Source: Thermoplasmata archaeon
Lineage (GTDB): Archaea; Thermoplasmatota; Thermoplasmata; Lutacidiplasmatales; UBA184
Assembly: GCA_027314915.1 (NCBI GenBank)
Contig: DAHUZZ010000007.1
Location: 33,896 to 97,895, forward strand
Direction of reading: 5' to 3'
DNA: 64,000 bases
Shown here: positions 1 to 11,100 of the stretch, piece by piece
Position numbering within the stretch: the stretch's first letter is position 1
Layout of the letters: every line of letters begins with the position of its first letter
Notes under the pieces: model-generated
Seen by the model: only the letters and a program-made list of their open reading frames with translations
Told to the model about the DNA's origin: nothing
Database searches by the model: none
Made by a program: the position numbers and the translations under genes

Positions 1-60
1 ATCATGCGGATCATCCTGGGGCGCGAGCTGCTCGGCCGGGAGTTCGTGCCGTACAAGTAG
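1..60 (+). CDS. C-terminal end of an unidentified protein (5' truncated by window edge)
   Basis: Frame 1 is open from the window edge to a TAG at 58-60 and encodes a short tail ending GREFVPYK. The next gene follows within 5-29 bases on the same strand, which fits an operon with thiL. Nothing in the 19 visible residues identifies a family. Confidence 0.45.
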   Translation: MMRIILGRELLGREFVPYK

Positions 61-89
61 GTCCCGTGCCCGCGCGTAGGCCGACCCGC

Positions 90-1043
90 ATGGACGAGCG
101 CCGGTTCCACGACTGGCTCGCCCGGAGCTCGCGACCGGGCGATGCGGGGATCCTCCCCGTCGGCGACGACGTCGCGGCCCTGCGCTCGGGCCCCGGGCTC
201 CTCCTCCTGACCACCGACGCCTTCTCGGAGGGCACCCACTTCCGGGCGGAGTCCCCGCCCGCGGCCATCGGCCGCGCCCTCGTCGAGGCGAACCTGAGCG
301 ACCTGGCCTCGAAAGGGGCGCGGCCGGTCGCGTTCCTCCTGGACCTCCTGGTGCCCCCCGAGACCGATCCGGCGTGGGCGCGAGCGGTGGTCCGGGGGGT
401 GCGCTCCGCCCTGCGCGCGCGCGGCCTCGGGCTCTCCGGAGGGGACACCAAGCCCGCCCGAACCCGGGTGCTGGTCGGCACCGCGGTCGGCACGAGCCGC
501 CGCCGCCGGCTGCCCCGGCGCGACGGGGCACGGCCCGGCGACCTGGTCGCCACCACGGGCCTCGTGGGCCGGGGGGGCGCGGCGGCGCTCGCCCTCCGGG
601 GGGACGGCCCGATCTCCGCGGCCGCCGCGCGGGCGCTCCTTCGCATCCGCGCGCGGCTCGCGGAGGGCGCGGCGCTCGCCCCCTACGCCCGGGCGATGCT
701 GGACACCTCCGATGGGCTGTTCGAGGGCGCGCGGCTGCTGGCGCGCGCGAGCCGGGTCGCGGTCCTCCTCGAGCCGGGGCGCCTCCCGCTCGTGCCCGCG
801 CTCCGCCGAACCCCCGTCCGGCGCCGGCTCGCGACCGCCGGCTTCGGGGGGGACTACGAGCTCCTCCTGACCCTCCCCCGGGACCGGCTCGCGGCGGCCC
901 GGCGCGCGCTGGCGGCGACGGGGACGCCCCTCACCGTGGTGGGACGGATCGCCCCCGGTGCCGGGGCGTGGTGGGCGGAGGGCGCGACGCGGCGGCTCCT
1001 GCCGCGCGCCGGGTGGGACCCGTTCCGGCCGGCGCCCCCGTAG
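90..1043 (+). CDS. thiL: Thiamine-monophosphate kinase
   Basis: Phosphorylates thiamine monophosphate to thiamine diphosphate with ATP, the last step of cofactor synthesis in the cytosol. The 317-residue product shows the ThiL/AIR-synthase-like pattern in order: VGDDVA near residue 25, TTDAFSEGTHF near 45, NLSDLASKG near 70, SGGDTK near 116, LDTSDGL near 204 and GGDYELLL near 252. These are the Mg/ATP and substrate loops of the family. ATG at 90 is preferred; an in-frame GTG at 66 would add eight arginine- and proline-rich residues. The product supplies ThDP used by the E1 and transketolase enzymes elsewhere in this window, although they are not linked in an operon. The sequence is rich in Ala and Arg, as is general here. 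Confidence 0.88.
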   Translation: MDERRFHDWLARSSRPGDAGILPVGDDVAALRSGPGLLLLTTDAFSEGTHFRAESPPAAIGRALVEANLSDLASKGARPVAFLLDLLVPPETDPAWARAVVRGVRSALRARGLGLSGGDTKPARTRVLVGTAVGTSRRRRLPRRDGARPGDLVATTGLVGRGGAAALALRGDGPISAAAARALLRIRARLAEGAALAPYARAMLDTSDGLFEGARLLARASRVAVLLEPGRLPLVPALRRTPVRRRLATAGFGGDYELLLTLPRDRLAAARRALAATGTPLTVVGRIAPGAGAWWAEGATRRLLPRAGWDPFRPAPP

Positions 1044-1141
1044 CGGACCGCCGCGGACACCGTGGACGCCCTCGTCGAGACGGGAAGCCCCGGACCGCAG
1101 GGCAGGGCACCGCTTTTCCCCCTCGGCGCTCACCGAGGGCG

Positions 1142-2062
1142 ATGGACGCCCTGGTCGCCGAGTCGCTGACCAAGGTCTACCTCGGCCGGGGGCGGCGCCG
1201 CACGCTCGCGCTCGACGGGGTGGACCTCCGGATCGGGAAGGGCAAGCTCTTCGCCTTCCTGGGCCGGAACGGGGCCGGCAAGACCACCTTCATCAAGATC
1301 GCCGCGACGCTCCTCGCGCCCACCTCCGGCCGGGTGTCGCTCTTCGGCGAGGATGTCCTCGCCCACGCGCCCCGGCTCCGCGAGCAGATCGCCGTGGTGC
1401 CGCAGGAGGGGCGGCCGTTCTTCCACCTCACCCCGCGGGAGCACGTCTACGAGTACCTCAGGGTCCGGGGCGCGGGCGCGGAGTCGGCGCACGCCCGGAC
1501 GGAGGAGGTGATCGCCGCCATGGGGCTCGAGCCGTACGCGGGCATCCAGGCCCAGGCGCTCTCGGGAGGGCTCCAGCAGCGGACCCTCGTCGCGATGATC
1601 CTCGCCACCGAGGCGCCCTTCCTCTTCCTCGACGAGCCCACGCTCGGGATGGACCCGTTCGCCCGGCGCCAGGTCTGGAAGGTCATCCGGCAGGCGACCC
1701 GGAAGGGGTCGACGGTGCTCCTCACGACGCACTACCTGGACGAGGCCGAGCACCTGTCGGAGGAGCTCGCCGTGATCGAGGCGGGCCGGATCCGCTACCG
1801 CGGGACCGCCTCCGACCTCAAGTCGAGCCTCGCGCGCGAGGTGCGTCTCGAGTTCGGCCCGGGGTTCACGGCGGAAGAGCTCACCCCCTTCGGCCGGGTC
1901 TACGTCGAAGGGGACCGCACCGTGCTCCTCACCCGGCGCTCCGCGGTCCGCGAGCTGACCGAGCTCGCCCTGGAGCGGGGGAGCGAGGTCGCGCTCGGAC
2001 CGGTCACGCTCGAGGAGGCGTTCCTGGAGCTCGTCGGCCGGCCCATCGAGGAGGAGGCCTGA
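1142..2062 (+). CDS. ABC transporter ATP-binding protein (ABC-2 exporter type)
   Basis: This is the cytosolic ATPase of an exporter. The 306-residue protein has Walker A GRNGAGKTTF near residues 41-50, a Q-loop VVPQEG near 85, an ABC signature that reads LSGGLQQR near 140 and Walker B FLFLDEPT near 160, followed by an H-loop TTHYLDEA. The C-terminal part resembles the short regulatory tail of drug- and antibiotic-type exporters. The ATG at 1142 gives MDALVAESLTKVYL, a normal start for the fold; the open frame extends far upstream through thiL but only as shadow. The permease gene begins two bases after the stop, so the two form one transport unit. The substrate cannot be read from sequence. 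Confidence 0.85.
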   Translation: MDALVAESLTKVYLGRGRRRTLALDGVDLRIGKGKLFAFLGRNGAGKTTFIKIAATLLAPTSGRVSLFGEDVLAHAPRLREQIAVVPQEGRPFFHLTPREHVYEYLRVRGAGAESAHARTEEVIAAMGLEPYAGIQAQALSGGLQQRTLVAMILATEAPFLFLDEPTLGMDPFARRQVWKVIRQATRKGSTVLLTTHYLDEAEHLSEELAVIEAGRIRYRGTASDLKSSLAREVRLEFGPGFTAEELTPFGRVYVEGDRTVLLTRRSAVRELTELALERGSEVALGPVTLEEAFLELVGRPIEEEA

Positions 2063-2063
2063 G

Positions 2064-2837
2064 ATGACGCGCGGTTCGCAGGCCTACTCGGCGCTCCGGA
2101 TCTGCTGGTTCAACGGGCTCATCCCGCTGTGGCGGAGCCCGCTCCTCGTGGCCGCGGTCTTCCTCACGCCGTTCAGCTTCCTGTTCTTCCTGTTCGTGAT
2201 CGAGGGTCCGACCAACCCCGGCCTCCTGCCCTTCGGGATCACGGGCGGCATCCTCTTCTCGACCCTCTTCGCGGGCAACGGGATGCTCAACGACTGCGCC
2301 TACCTGCGGCTCGAGCGGCAGCTGCAGACGATCTTCGTGGCGAGCCCGGTCCGCCCGTTCTCCTACCTGCTCGGCATGGCGCTCAGCGAGCTCGCCTTCG
2401 CGGCGCCGGCGATCGGGCTGTTCATCCTCATCCTCGCGCTGGTGCATCCGTTCGGCCTCGGGACCCTGCTCGTCCTGCTGGGGGTGATCGGCCTCACCTG
2501 GCTCATGGCGACCACGCTCGGGTTCCTGATCTCGACCTTCTTCCGGCAGCTCCGGGAGATCTGGCCGATCGGGACGCTCATCTTCTCCACGCTGGCCATC
2601 CTGCCGCCGATCTTCTACCCCGCCTCCGTGATCCCGGCCCGGTGGCAGTGGGCGGCCTTCCTCGTCCCCTCCACCTACGCGAGCCAGCTCGCCCGGGTCG
2701 CGCTCGGGCTCTCCTTCGGGAGCCCGCTCACGCCCCCCCTGCTCAACGCGCCGTGGTTCTACGTCCTCGGCCTCGTGGGCTCGACCGCCCTCTTCGCGGG
2801 GCTCGCGAGCGCGCTCTCGCGCTGGCGGGAGCCGTAG
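2064..2837 (+). CDS. ABC-2 type transporter permease
   Basis: This is the membrane partner of the ATPase ending at 2062. The 257-residue protein has about six hydrophobic spans: roughly residues 25-50, 55-75, 100-125, 130-160, 170-195 and 225-250. The gene lies two bases after the ATPase stop, so translation is probably coupled. ABC-2 permeases dimerise and export lipids, drugs or polysaccharides; the cargo here is unknown. There is no signal peptide and no extra domain. The assignment to the family is good because of the pairing and the topology, but the substrate is open. Confidence 0.8.
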   Translation: MTRGSQAYSALRICWFNGLIPLWRSPLLVAAVFLTPFSFLFFLFVIEGPTNPGLLPFGITGGILFSTLFAGNGMLNDCAYLRLERQLQTIFVASPVRPFSYLLGMALSELAFAAPAIGLFILILALVHPFGLGTLLVLLGVIGLTWLMATTLGFLISTFFRQLREIWPIGTLIFSTLAILPPIFYPASVIPARWQWAAFLVPSTYASQLARVALGLSFGSPLTPPLLNAPWFYVLGLVGSTALFAGLASALSRWREP

Positions 2838-2941
2838 CGCCGGCGCGGACCGCGCCATGCCGACGCACGGTAGAGCCGGACTTACGGCTACCTTCAAGTA
2901 GCCACTTCCACCTCGCAGTCTTGTCCGGAAGGTGACCCAAG

Positions 2942-4204
2942 TTGCCCGCAGAAGCTGTGAAGGTGAACCCGTTCGAGACGGCCAAGCGACAGGTCGACAT
3001 CGTCTGCGACATCATCGGCGTGAACGGTGGCGTCCGGGAGATTCTCAAGAACCCGAAGCGGGAGCTCACGGTGAACTTCCCCGTCCGGCTCGATGACGGG
3101 AGCTACCGGGTGTTCCAAGGCTACCGGGTCCAGTACAACATGGCCCGCGGACCCACCAAGGGCGGGATCCGCTACCACCCCGACGTGACCCTCGACGAGG
3201 TCCGCGCGCTCGCCGCGTGGATGACCTGGAAGTGCGCGGTCGTGAACCTGCCCTACGGCGGCGCCAAGGGTGGCGTCATCTGCGACCCGAAGCACATGAG
3301 CATGTCCGAGCTCGAGCGGCTCACCCGCCGCTACGCGAGCGAGATCAGCCCGCTCATCGGCCCGGAGATGGACATCCCGGCGCCGGACGTGTACACCGAC
3401 TCCCAGACCATGGCCTGGATCATGGACACCTACTCCATGCAGAAGGGCTACTCCGTGCCCGGCGTCATCACGGGCAAGCCCATCGCGCTCGGCGGCAGCG
3501 AGGGGCGCGGCGAGGCCACCGGCCGGGGCTGCGCCTACGTCATCCGCGAGGCGGCGCCCCACGCGGGCCTCAAGGTCAAGGGATCCGCCGTGGCGGTCCA
3601 GGGGTTCGGCAACGCCGGCTCCGTGGCCGCGAAGATCCTCCACGACGAGCAGGGGGCGAAGATCGTCGCCATCTCGGACTCCAAGGGCGGCATCTACACC
3701 GCCGGCGGGATGGACCCGCACAAGGTCGAGGAGTACAAGCACAAGACCGGCTCCGTGACCGGCTTCCCCGGCGCGCAGCCGATCACCAACGAGGAGCTCC
3801 TCGCGTCGAAGTGCGACATCCTGGTGCCGGCCGCGCTCGAGAACGTCCTCACGAAGCGGAACGCCGACAAGGTCCAGGCGAAGATGGTCGCCGAGGCCGC
3901 GAACGGCCCGACGCTCCCCGAGGCGGACGAGATCCTCTTCGAGAAGAAGGTCACCCTCCTGCCCGACATCCTCGCGAACGCGGGCGGCGTCACGGTGAGC
4001 TACTTCGAGTGGGCCCAGGACATCCAGGGGTTCTTCTGGACGCTGGACGAGGTGAACCAGCGGCTCGAGCGGACCATGGTGAGATCCTACGGCGACGTCC
4101 ACAAGGAGGCGCAGGCGCGCAAGGTCCACAACCGGACCGCCGCCTACGTGGTCGCGATCCAGAAGGTCGTCGACGCGATCCAGCGCCGCGGGATCTACCC
4201 GTAA
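2942..4204 (+). CDS. gdhA: Glutamate dehydrogenase (Glu/Leu/Phe/Val dehydrogenase family)
   Basis: Interconverts glutamate and 2-oxoglutarate plus ammonia with NAD(P), linking carbon and nitrogen metabolism. The 420-residue length is normal for the hexameric enzyme. Visible motifs are KGGIRYHPDV, the catalytic-lysine region NLPYGGAKGGV near residue 103, the proton-relay aspartate region MDIPAPDVYT, the glycine-rich dinucleotide motif GFGNAGS near 221 and ANAGGVTVSYFEW. The start is TTG at 2942, preceded by a clear Shine-Dalgarno-like GGAAGGTGA. It stands alone between a membrane exporter and a phosphoribosyltransferase. Coenzyme preference cannot be decided by eye. Confidence 0.93.
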   Translation: MPAEAVKVNPFETAKRQVDIVCDIIGVNGGVREILKNPKRELTVNFPVRLDDGSYRVFQGYRVQYNMARGPTKGGIRYHPDVTLDEVRALAAWMTWKCAVVNLPYGGAKGGVICDPKHMSMSELERLTRRYASEISPLIGPEMDIPAPDVYTDSQTMAWIMDTYSMQKGYSVPGVITGKPIALGGSEGRGEATGRGCAYVIREAAPHAGLKVKGSAVAVQGFGNAGSVAAKILHDEQGAKIVAISDSKGGIYTAGGMDPHKVEEYKHKTGSVTGFPGAQPITNEELLASKCDILVPAALENVLTKRNADKVQAKMVAEAANGPTLPEADEILFEKKVTLLPDILANAGGVTVSYFEWAQDIQGFFWTLDEVNQRLERTMVRSYGDVHKEAQARKVHNRTAAYVVAIQKVVDAIQRRGIYP

Positions 4205-4256
4205 GCCGCGCCGTGCGGACCCGCTCCGGCCCGAACCCCTTCCCCTCCCCCGCCCC

Positions 4257-4895
4257 ATGAGCGCCGGCGGCCTTCCCCGGTGCCGCCTCACGGGCTGGGA
4301 GGACGTGGACCGCTGGGCCGACCGGCTCTCCGGCCGGATCCGCGCCGCCGACCGGGTGCCCGAGACGATCGTGGCGCTCACCCGGGGCGGCTGGGTGCCG
4401 GCCCGGCTCCTGGCGGACCGGCTCGGGATCCATCGGCTCCTCGCGCTCCGGGCGCAGCACTGGGGGGTCACCGCGACCCGGAGCGGGAAGGCCGAGCTCA
4501 CCGAGGGGTTCCTCGGCTCGGTCGCCGGCCAGCGGGTGCTGGTCCTGGACGACATCACCGACACCGGCGAGAGCCTCGAGCTCGCCCGGGCCCACGTCCT
4601 CGAAAAGGGACCGGCGCGGCTCGAGACCGCCACCTTCCTCCACATCACGCACTCGAAGTTCGTCCCGGACTACTACGCCGAGGAGATCCCCCGGGACGCC
4701 TGGGTCTGGGTGGTCTTCCCCTGGAACTACTGGGAGGACCTCCGGGCGCTCGCGACGCGCGCCCGGACGGACGGCGGGTCATTCGAGCTCCTCCGCGACA
4801 CGCTCGCGCGGGAGGCGGACCTTCACGTGCCCCTCGAGCACGTGCGGCTCGCGCTCGCGGGCGCGGCCCCCGTCGACGCGCGCGGCAGCGCATGA
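4257..4895 (+). CDS. Phosphoribosyltransferase, purine type
   Basis: A 212-residue type I PRTase-fold protein. The PRPP-binding motif reads VLVLDDITDTGE near residue 96-107, and an N-terminal ALTRGGWVPARLLADRLG segment matches the hypoxanthine/xanthine/guanine PRTase group, often annotated as GptA- or Hpt-like in archaea. It would salvage a nucleobase with PRPP to give a nucleoside monophosphate. It starts 52 bases after glutamate dehydrogenase on the same strand and may be co-transcribed. The exact base used is uncertain. Confidence 0.8.
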   Translation: MSAGGLPRCRLTGWEDVDRWADRLSGRIRAADRVPETIVALTRGGWVPARLLADRLGIHRLLALRAQHWGVTATRSGKAELTEGFLGSVAGQRVLVLDDITDTGESLELARAHVLEKGPARLETATFLHITHSKFVPDYYAEEIPRDAWVWVVFPWNYWEDLRALATRARTDGGSFELLRDTLAREADLHVPLEHVRLALAGAAPVDARGSA

Positions 4896-4925
4896 CCCCG
4901 TAGGGGGCCCCGACGGGGGCGCCCG

Positions 4926-6905
<1,980 letters not shown>

Positions 6906-6950
6906 CCCGTGCTTCCGTCCCGCCGTCGCCGGATCCGCGCCGGGCGCCCG

Positions 6951-8048
6951 TCAGCCCAGGAGCGAGCTCGGGTCCCCCGGGAGCTCCTTCTCGCCCGGGA
7001 CCTTGAAGTACTGGGAGAGGACCGCCGCGGTCACCATCAGCGCGAGCCCGAGGACGAGCCCCCCGATGATGAGCGGGAGGGAGAAGGGGGTGGGCAGCTG
7101 CTCGAGGAACTGGATCATCCCGACGATGGCGTAGCTGATGAAGCCGAGCCCCACGATCGAGATCATCGCGATCGGGTAGGACGGACCGACCCGCCCGAGG
7201 GCCAGGTAGCGGCGCAGCGCGCGACCGGACTCCCAGATGGTCCCGGCGAGGAACCACCAGATGAGCCCGGAGTGGACGAAGTCCAGCACCCGGGCGATGG
7301 GCTCCTCCGTCGGGGAACCGATGTAGGCGTTGTACCCCTCGAGGAACCCCACGCCGGCCAGCGTGAGCGCGAGGAGCCCGAGCCCGAAGGCGACGGAGCC
7401 CTGCCGGATGTCCGAGGAGGCGCTCCGCACCGAATCGATGATCGCCTCGTCGACGTCGAAGGTCCAGAGGACCAGGTAGACGCCCAGGAGCAGCAACAGC
7501 GCGACGACGCCCCACCAGATCACGCCGGCCGCCGCGGCCGCGCCGAGCGTCACCAGCGTGAGGGCGAACGGGAGCACCGTCTTCGCCCGGAACTTCGGGT
7601 CCTTGAGCGCCCGGACCATCGTGTAGTAGGTCGACTCGATGCTGGCGCTCTGCCGGACGTAGACCCGGTGGACCCCGTCGACGCGGATCCGGCTCTGGAT
7701 GATGGGGAAGAGGTACTCGTCCTCCGCCCCGTCGGAGACCAGGTGCGCGGCGGTCGCCGGATGCTCCTTGAGGACCCGGTCGAACTGCTCGGCGACCTTC
7801 CGGTCGGAGAGCAGCCCCACCTTGGGCGAGCCCGTGAGGACCACCACCTCCGCCTCGTCCTGGTTCCGGAGGAGCTCGTCGAGCAGCTGCACGGCGGCGA
7901 ACATCGCGTTGGTGTCCGTGTCGCCCGGGTCGGCGACCCCGAGCCGCTGTGCGGCGGAGAGCACCGAGGCCCGCCCGACGACCGGACCGACGATCCCGGC
8001 CTTCCGGCCCAGGTCGTCGTCGCGGTCGACGCAGACGACGAGCCGCAT
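6951..8048 (-). CDS. DUF373 family membrane protein
   Basis: The N terminus MRLVVCVDRDDDLG is the hallmark of the archaeal DUF373 family, whose function is not established. Residues 1 to about 155 are soluble and contain acidic motifs such as GDTDTNA. About six hydrophobic spans follow between residues 165 and 350, and the tail is short and cytosolic. ATG at 8048 is chosen over an upstream in-frame codon because the family begins exactly here and a TATA-like CTTATCC lies 24-30 nt upstream, giving a leaderless transcript. The next gene downstream is acs, 45 bases away on the same strand. The total is 365 residues. Confidence 0.85.
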   Translation of the reverse strand: MRLVVCVDRDDDLGRKAGIVGPVVGRASVLSAAQRLGVADPGDTDTNAMFAAVQLLDELLRNQDEAEVVVLTGSPKVGLLSDRKVAEQFDRVLKEHPATAAHLVSDGAEDEYLFPIIQSRIRVDGVHRVYVRQSASIESTYYTMVRALKDPKFRAKTVLPFALTLVTLGAAAAAGVIWWGVVALLLLLGVYLVLWTFDVDEAIIDSVRSASSDIRQGSVAFGLGLLALTLAGVGFLEGYNAYIGSPTEEPIARVLDFVHSGLIWWFLAGTIWESGRALRRYLALGRVGPSYPIAMISIVGLGFISYAIVGMIQFLEQLPTPFSLPLIIGGLVLGLALMVTAAVLSQYFKVPGEKELPGDPSSLLG

Positions 8049-8071
8049 GGAGAAACCAAGGTCGTCCGGAC

Positions 8072-8078
8072 GGATAAG
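8072..8078 (-). promoter_or_regulatory. TATA-like box of the DUF373 gene
   Basis: On the minus strand this reads CTTATCC, an AT-rich island in GC-rich DNA, 24-30 nt before the ATG at 8048. The spacing predicts a leaderless or near-leaderless mRNA. Confidence 0.5.
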
Positions 8079-8184
8079 AGGTTGGAGGAAGCGGCGGCGA
8101 CGGTCCACCCCCCGCCCGGGGGCGGGCGCGCTCCGCGCGTCGGCCGGGAGCGCGCCCCCGGGCGGCGCCCGCGGACGGGACGAC

Positions 8185-11100
8185 CTAGGAGGCTCCGCCG
8201 CCCGGCTCGGTTTCGGGGGGGTCCGGGTGGGTCGCCTCCGGCTCCCCGGAGGGTTCGCCGGCGGCCGGCTCCGGGCCGGGGTCGGCCGGAGCGTACTCTT
8301 CCTCCGCGGGAGCGGCCGGAGGCCCCCGGCCGCGCCGCAGGACGAGGACCACCGCCACGACCCCGATCCCGACGACCACGAGGGCGAAGGCGAGGATCTC
8401 GAGCCCGAGGTTGCCCGGCAGCCCGAACAGGCCGCCCGTCGGCGAGCCGCCGCCGGGGGAGCTCGATCCGACCTGGAAGGAGACGGTGGCGTTGTCCCAG
8501 CGACCGACGTGGTCGCGCGCCTCCACCTGGACCGAGAAGGTGCCCGGCCCGGTCGGCGTGCAGGTCAGCGGCACCGTGTTCGCGCTGGTGCAGCCCGGGG
8601 GGAGCCCGCTGTACAGGTAGGTGAACGGCGCCGTCCCGCCGCTCACCGCGACCGAGAGGGTCGTACCGTTGCCGAGCTCGAAGAGGGCGGGGTCGGCCGT
8701 GAAGCTCTGGATCCGGGGATCCGGGTTCACGACGAGCAGGACGGTCGCCGTGAGGGGAGACGCGGCGCCCGAGATCGCGACCGAGACGTTGACCGAGAAC
8801 TGGCCGGCGTGGGTCGGGACGCACTCGACCTGCGACTGGTCCGGCACGGAGCAGCCGGGGAGCCCGGAGTAGGTGTAGCTCAGCCCGTGGGCGCTCGAGA
8901 GGTTGGTCCACAGGACGACGGGCACCCCGACGTCGGTCGCCGCCGCGCTCGCCTGGAGGGCGGCCGAGGGGGTCGGGCCGGACTGGCTCGCGGCGCCCAG
9001 GATCCGGATCCCCGCCCAGAGCTGAGCGTCGAAGCCCCCGAGCATCGGGTTCGAGTTGAGGGTGGACGGATCGATCCAGGCGGCCACGGCGTTGGAGGTG
9101 TCGAGCTGGTAGTTGGCCGCGTAGAGCCCCAGCTCGGAGACGATGCGGTCGGCCATCGCGTAGTCGACGGTCCGGCCGGCGCCGAGGGGGGCGTTCGACG
9201 CCCCGCCCACGAGCCCCTGGAGCGCCTGGAACGCGGCGCCCTCGCAGGCGTAGGGGACCGGGGTCGTGAGCTGCGACCAGTAGGAGGCCGAGGCCGAGCA
9301 GCCCGAGCCGTCCGGCGAGGACTCCGCGACCGAGTCGGGAAAGGTGTAGGTGCTGTCCACGGACCAGGTCGCCCGGACGTAGTCCGAGAGGTCCGGGTAG
9401 TCGGCCACCCACCCGCCCTGGTAGACGGGCAGGGGGTTCGTCCCCGGCACGGAGAAGAGGAACGAGTAGGCGTCGGCCGAGGGCAGGTCGACCGGCACGG
9501 CCTGGAGCGCGTTCCCCGACAGGAGCGAGATGTTCTGGGCCCACTCCGTGTAGCGCGGGGTGAGGGCGCTGCCGTTGTAGACGAGGGGGAAGGTGCACGG
9601 CACGGAGGCCGTGCAGTTGTTCCCGGCCTGGTGGTCCTGCTGGACCTGGGTCCACCACCAGGCCGCCGTGCCGACCGTCCCGGCGTTGGGGCTCGGATCG
9701 GTGACCGGCCAGGAGACGTTCGCGGGGGCGCCGCTCCCGATGAGCTCGGGGACCTGACCGCCGCCCAGGAACTGGGTCTGGTAGGCGACCTGCTCGCCCT
9801 CCCGGGTCTGGACGGTGGCCGTGGGGAAGGCCGTGATCAGGAACTGGCGGACGTTCGGGTCCGCGAACAGGGAGGAGGGCGCGGTGAAGCTCCGGCCGGT
9901 GAGGTTCTCGGCGCCCGTCACGTTGAGGGCGAAATTGAACGGGTCGTACTCGAGGATGCTCGAGGGGATCGAGCGGACGTAGACCGATCCGTCCTGCACG
10001 GCGGTGGTCACCGCCCCGCTCTCGCCGCCCACCACGTCGGTGAGGTCCGCGGTCCCGGTCGCGACCGCGGCGAGCCCGGCGCCCGGCGCCACGTCGTAGG
10101 TGAGGTTGACGCGCCCGAAGGAGGGGCGCGGCGCGCAGGTCGTCCAGGTGCAGGACGGGTTCGGGGCGTACGCCGGGTTGGCCACGAACTGGCTCGCGGC
10201 GGCCGAACTCGTGAGGACCGCGTACGGCCCGCTCCCGACCATGAGGTTCGTGAGCTGCCCCACGGGGGGGTACCCGAACAGGCGACCCGCGCTCTGGAGG
10301 GCCCACGCGTCCCACGCGGTGGGGGCGATGGCCGCGACCGCCGACTCGAAGGCCGGTGACGTCGAGGAGGTGGCCCCGCCCGGCAGCGTGCAGGGCTGGT
10401 CCGCCTCGTCGCCCGGGGTCCCCGCCGTCCAGTTCGGGATCCCCGCCTGGCCGCCGGTGGTGGCCGGCGAGGACGCCCAGCCGCAGGAGAGCACCGAGCC
10501 GCCCTGCGGATCGGCGAGCAGCCCCAAGAGGAACGGCCAGGACTCCCCGTTGCCGCCCGCCTCCAGCGTGACGCAGCCGTGGTAGTTCGTGAGCGCGATC
10601 GGCGGGCAGGCGCTCGTGTTCACGCCGATGGCCGAGAAGATCTGCTGCGGGGTGTTGTTGTAGGGAGCGTGCTGGCCCCCGTCGTAGAGCGGGTTCGCGG
10701 CCCCCTGCGGCGAGTTCGGCCCCGGCAGCAGCGCCTGGGCGAGGATCCAGCCCGGCGTGCCCCCGGGCGCGACATCGGCGAAGGCCAGGTCCCGGGCGAA
10801 GGAGAAGAGCACGTCGCTGGGATACACCGGCCAGACGGCCTTCGTGGAGGGATCGTAGAACCGCGCGTGCGGATCGAGGACGAAGGTGTAGTTGTTCCCG
10901 CTCACGAGGCTCGTCCCGAAGAGGGCCTGGCAGAGCGCGGAGCCGGGCACGCACGCGGCCAGGTCGGGGTTGTAGTCCGAGGCCGAAGGGCCGGCGAGCG
11001 ACCCGTTGTAGGTGATCAGCTGCTCGTAGGTGTTCGCGAGCGCCGCGAGCCCGGCCGTATCGTAGTCGAACGCCGGATCGAAGGTCGCGCCCGGCCCGCC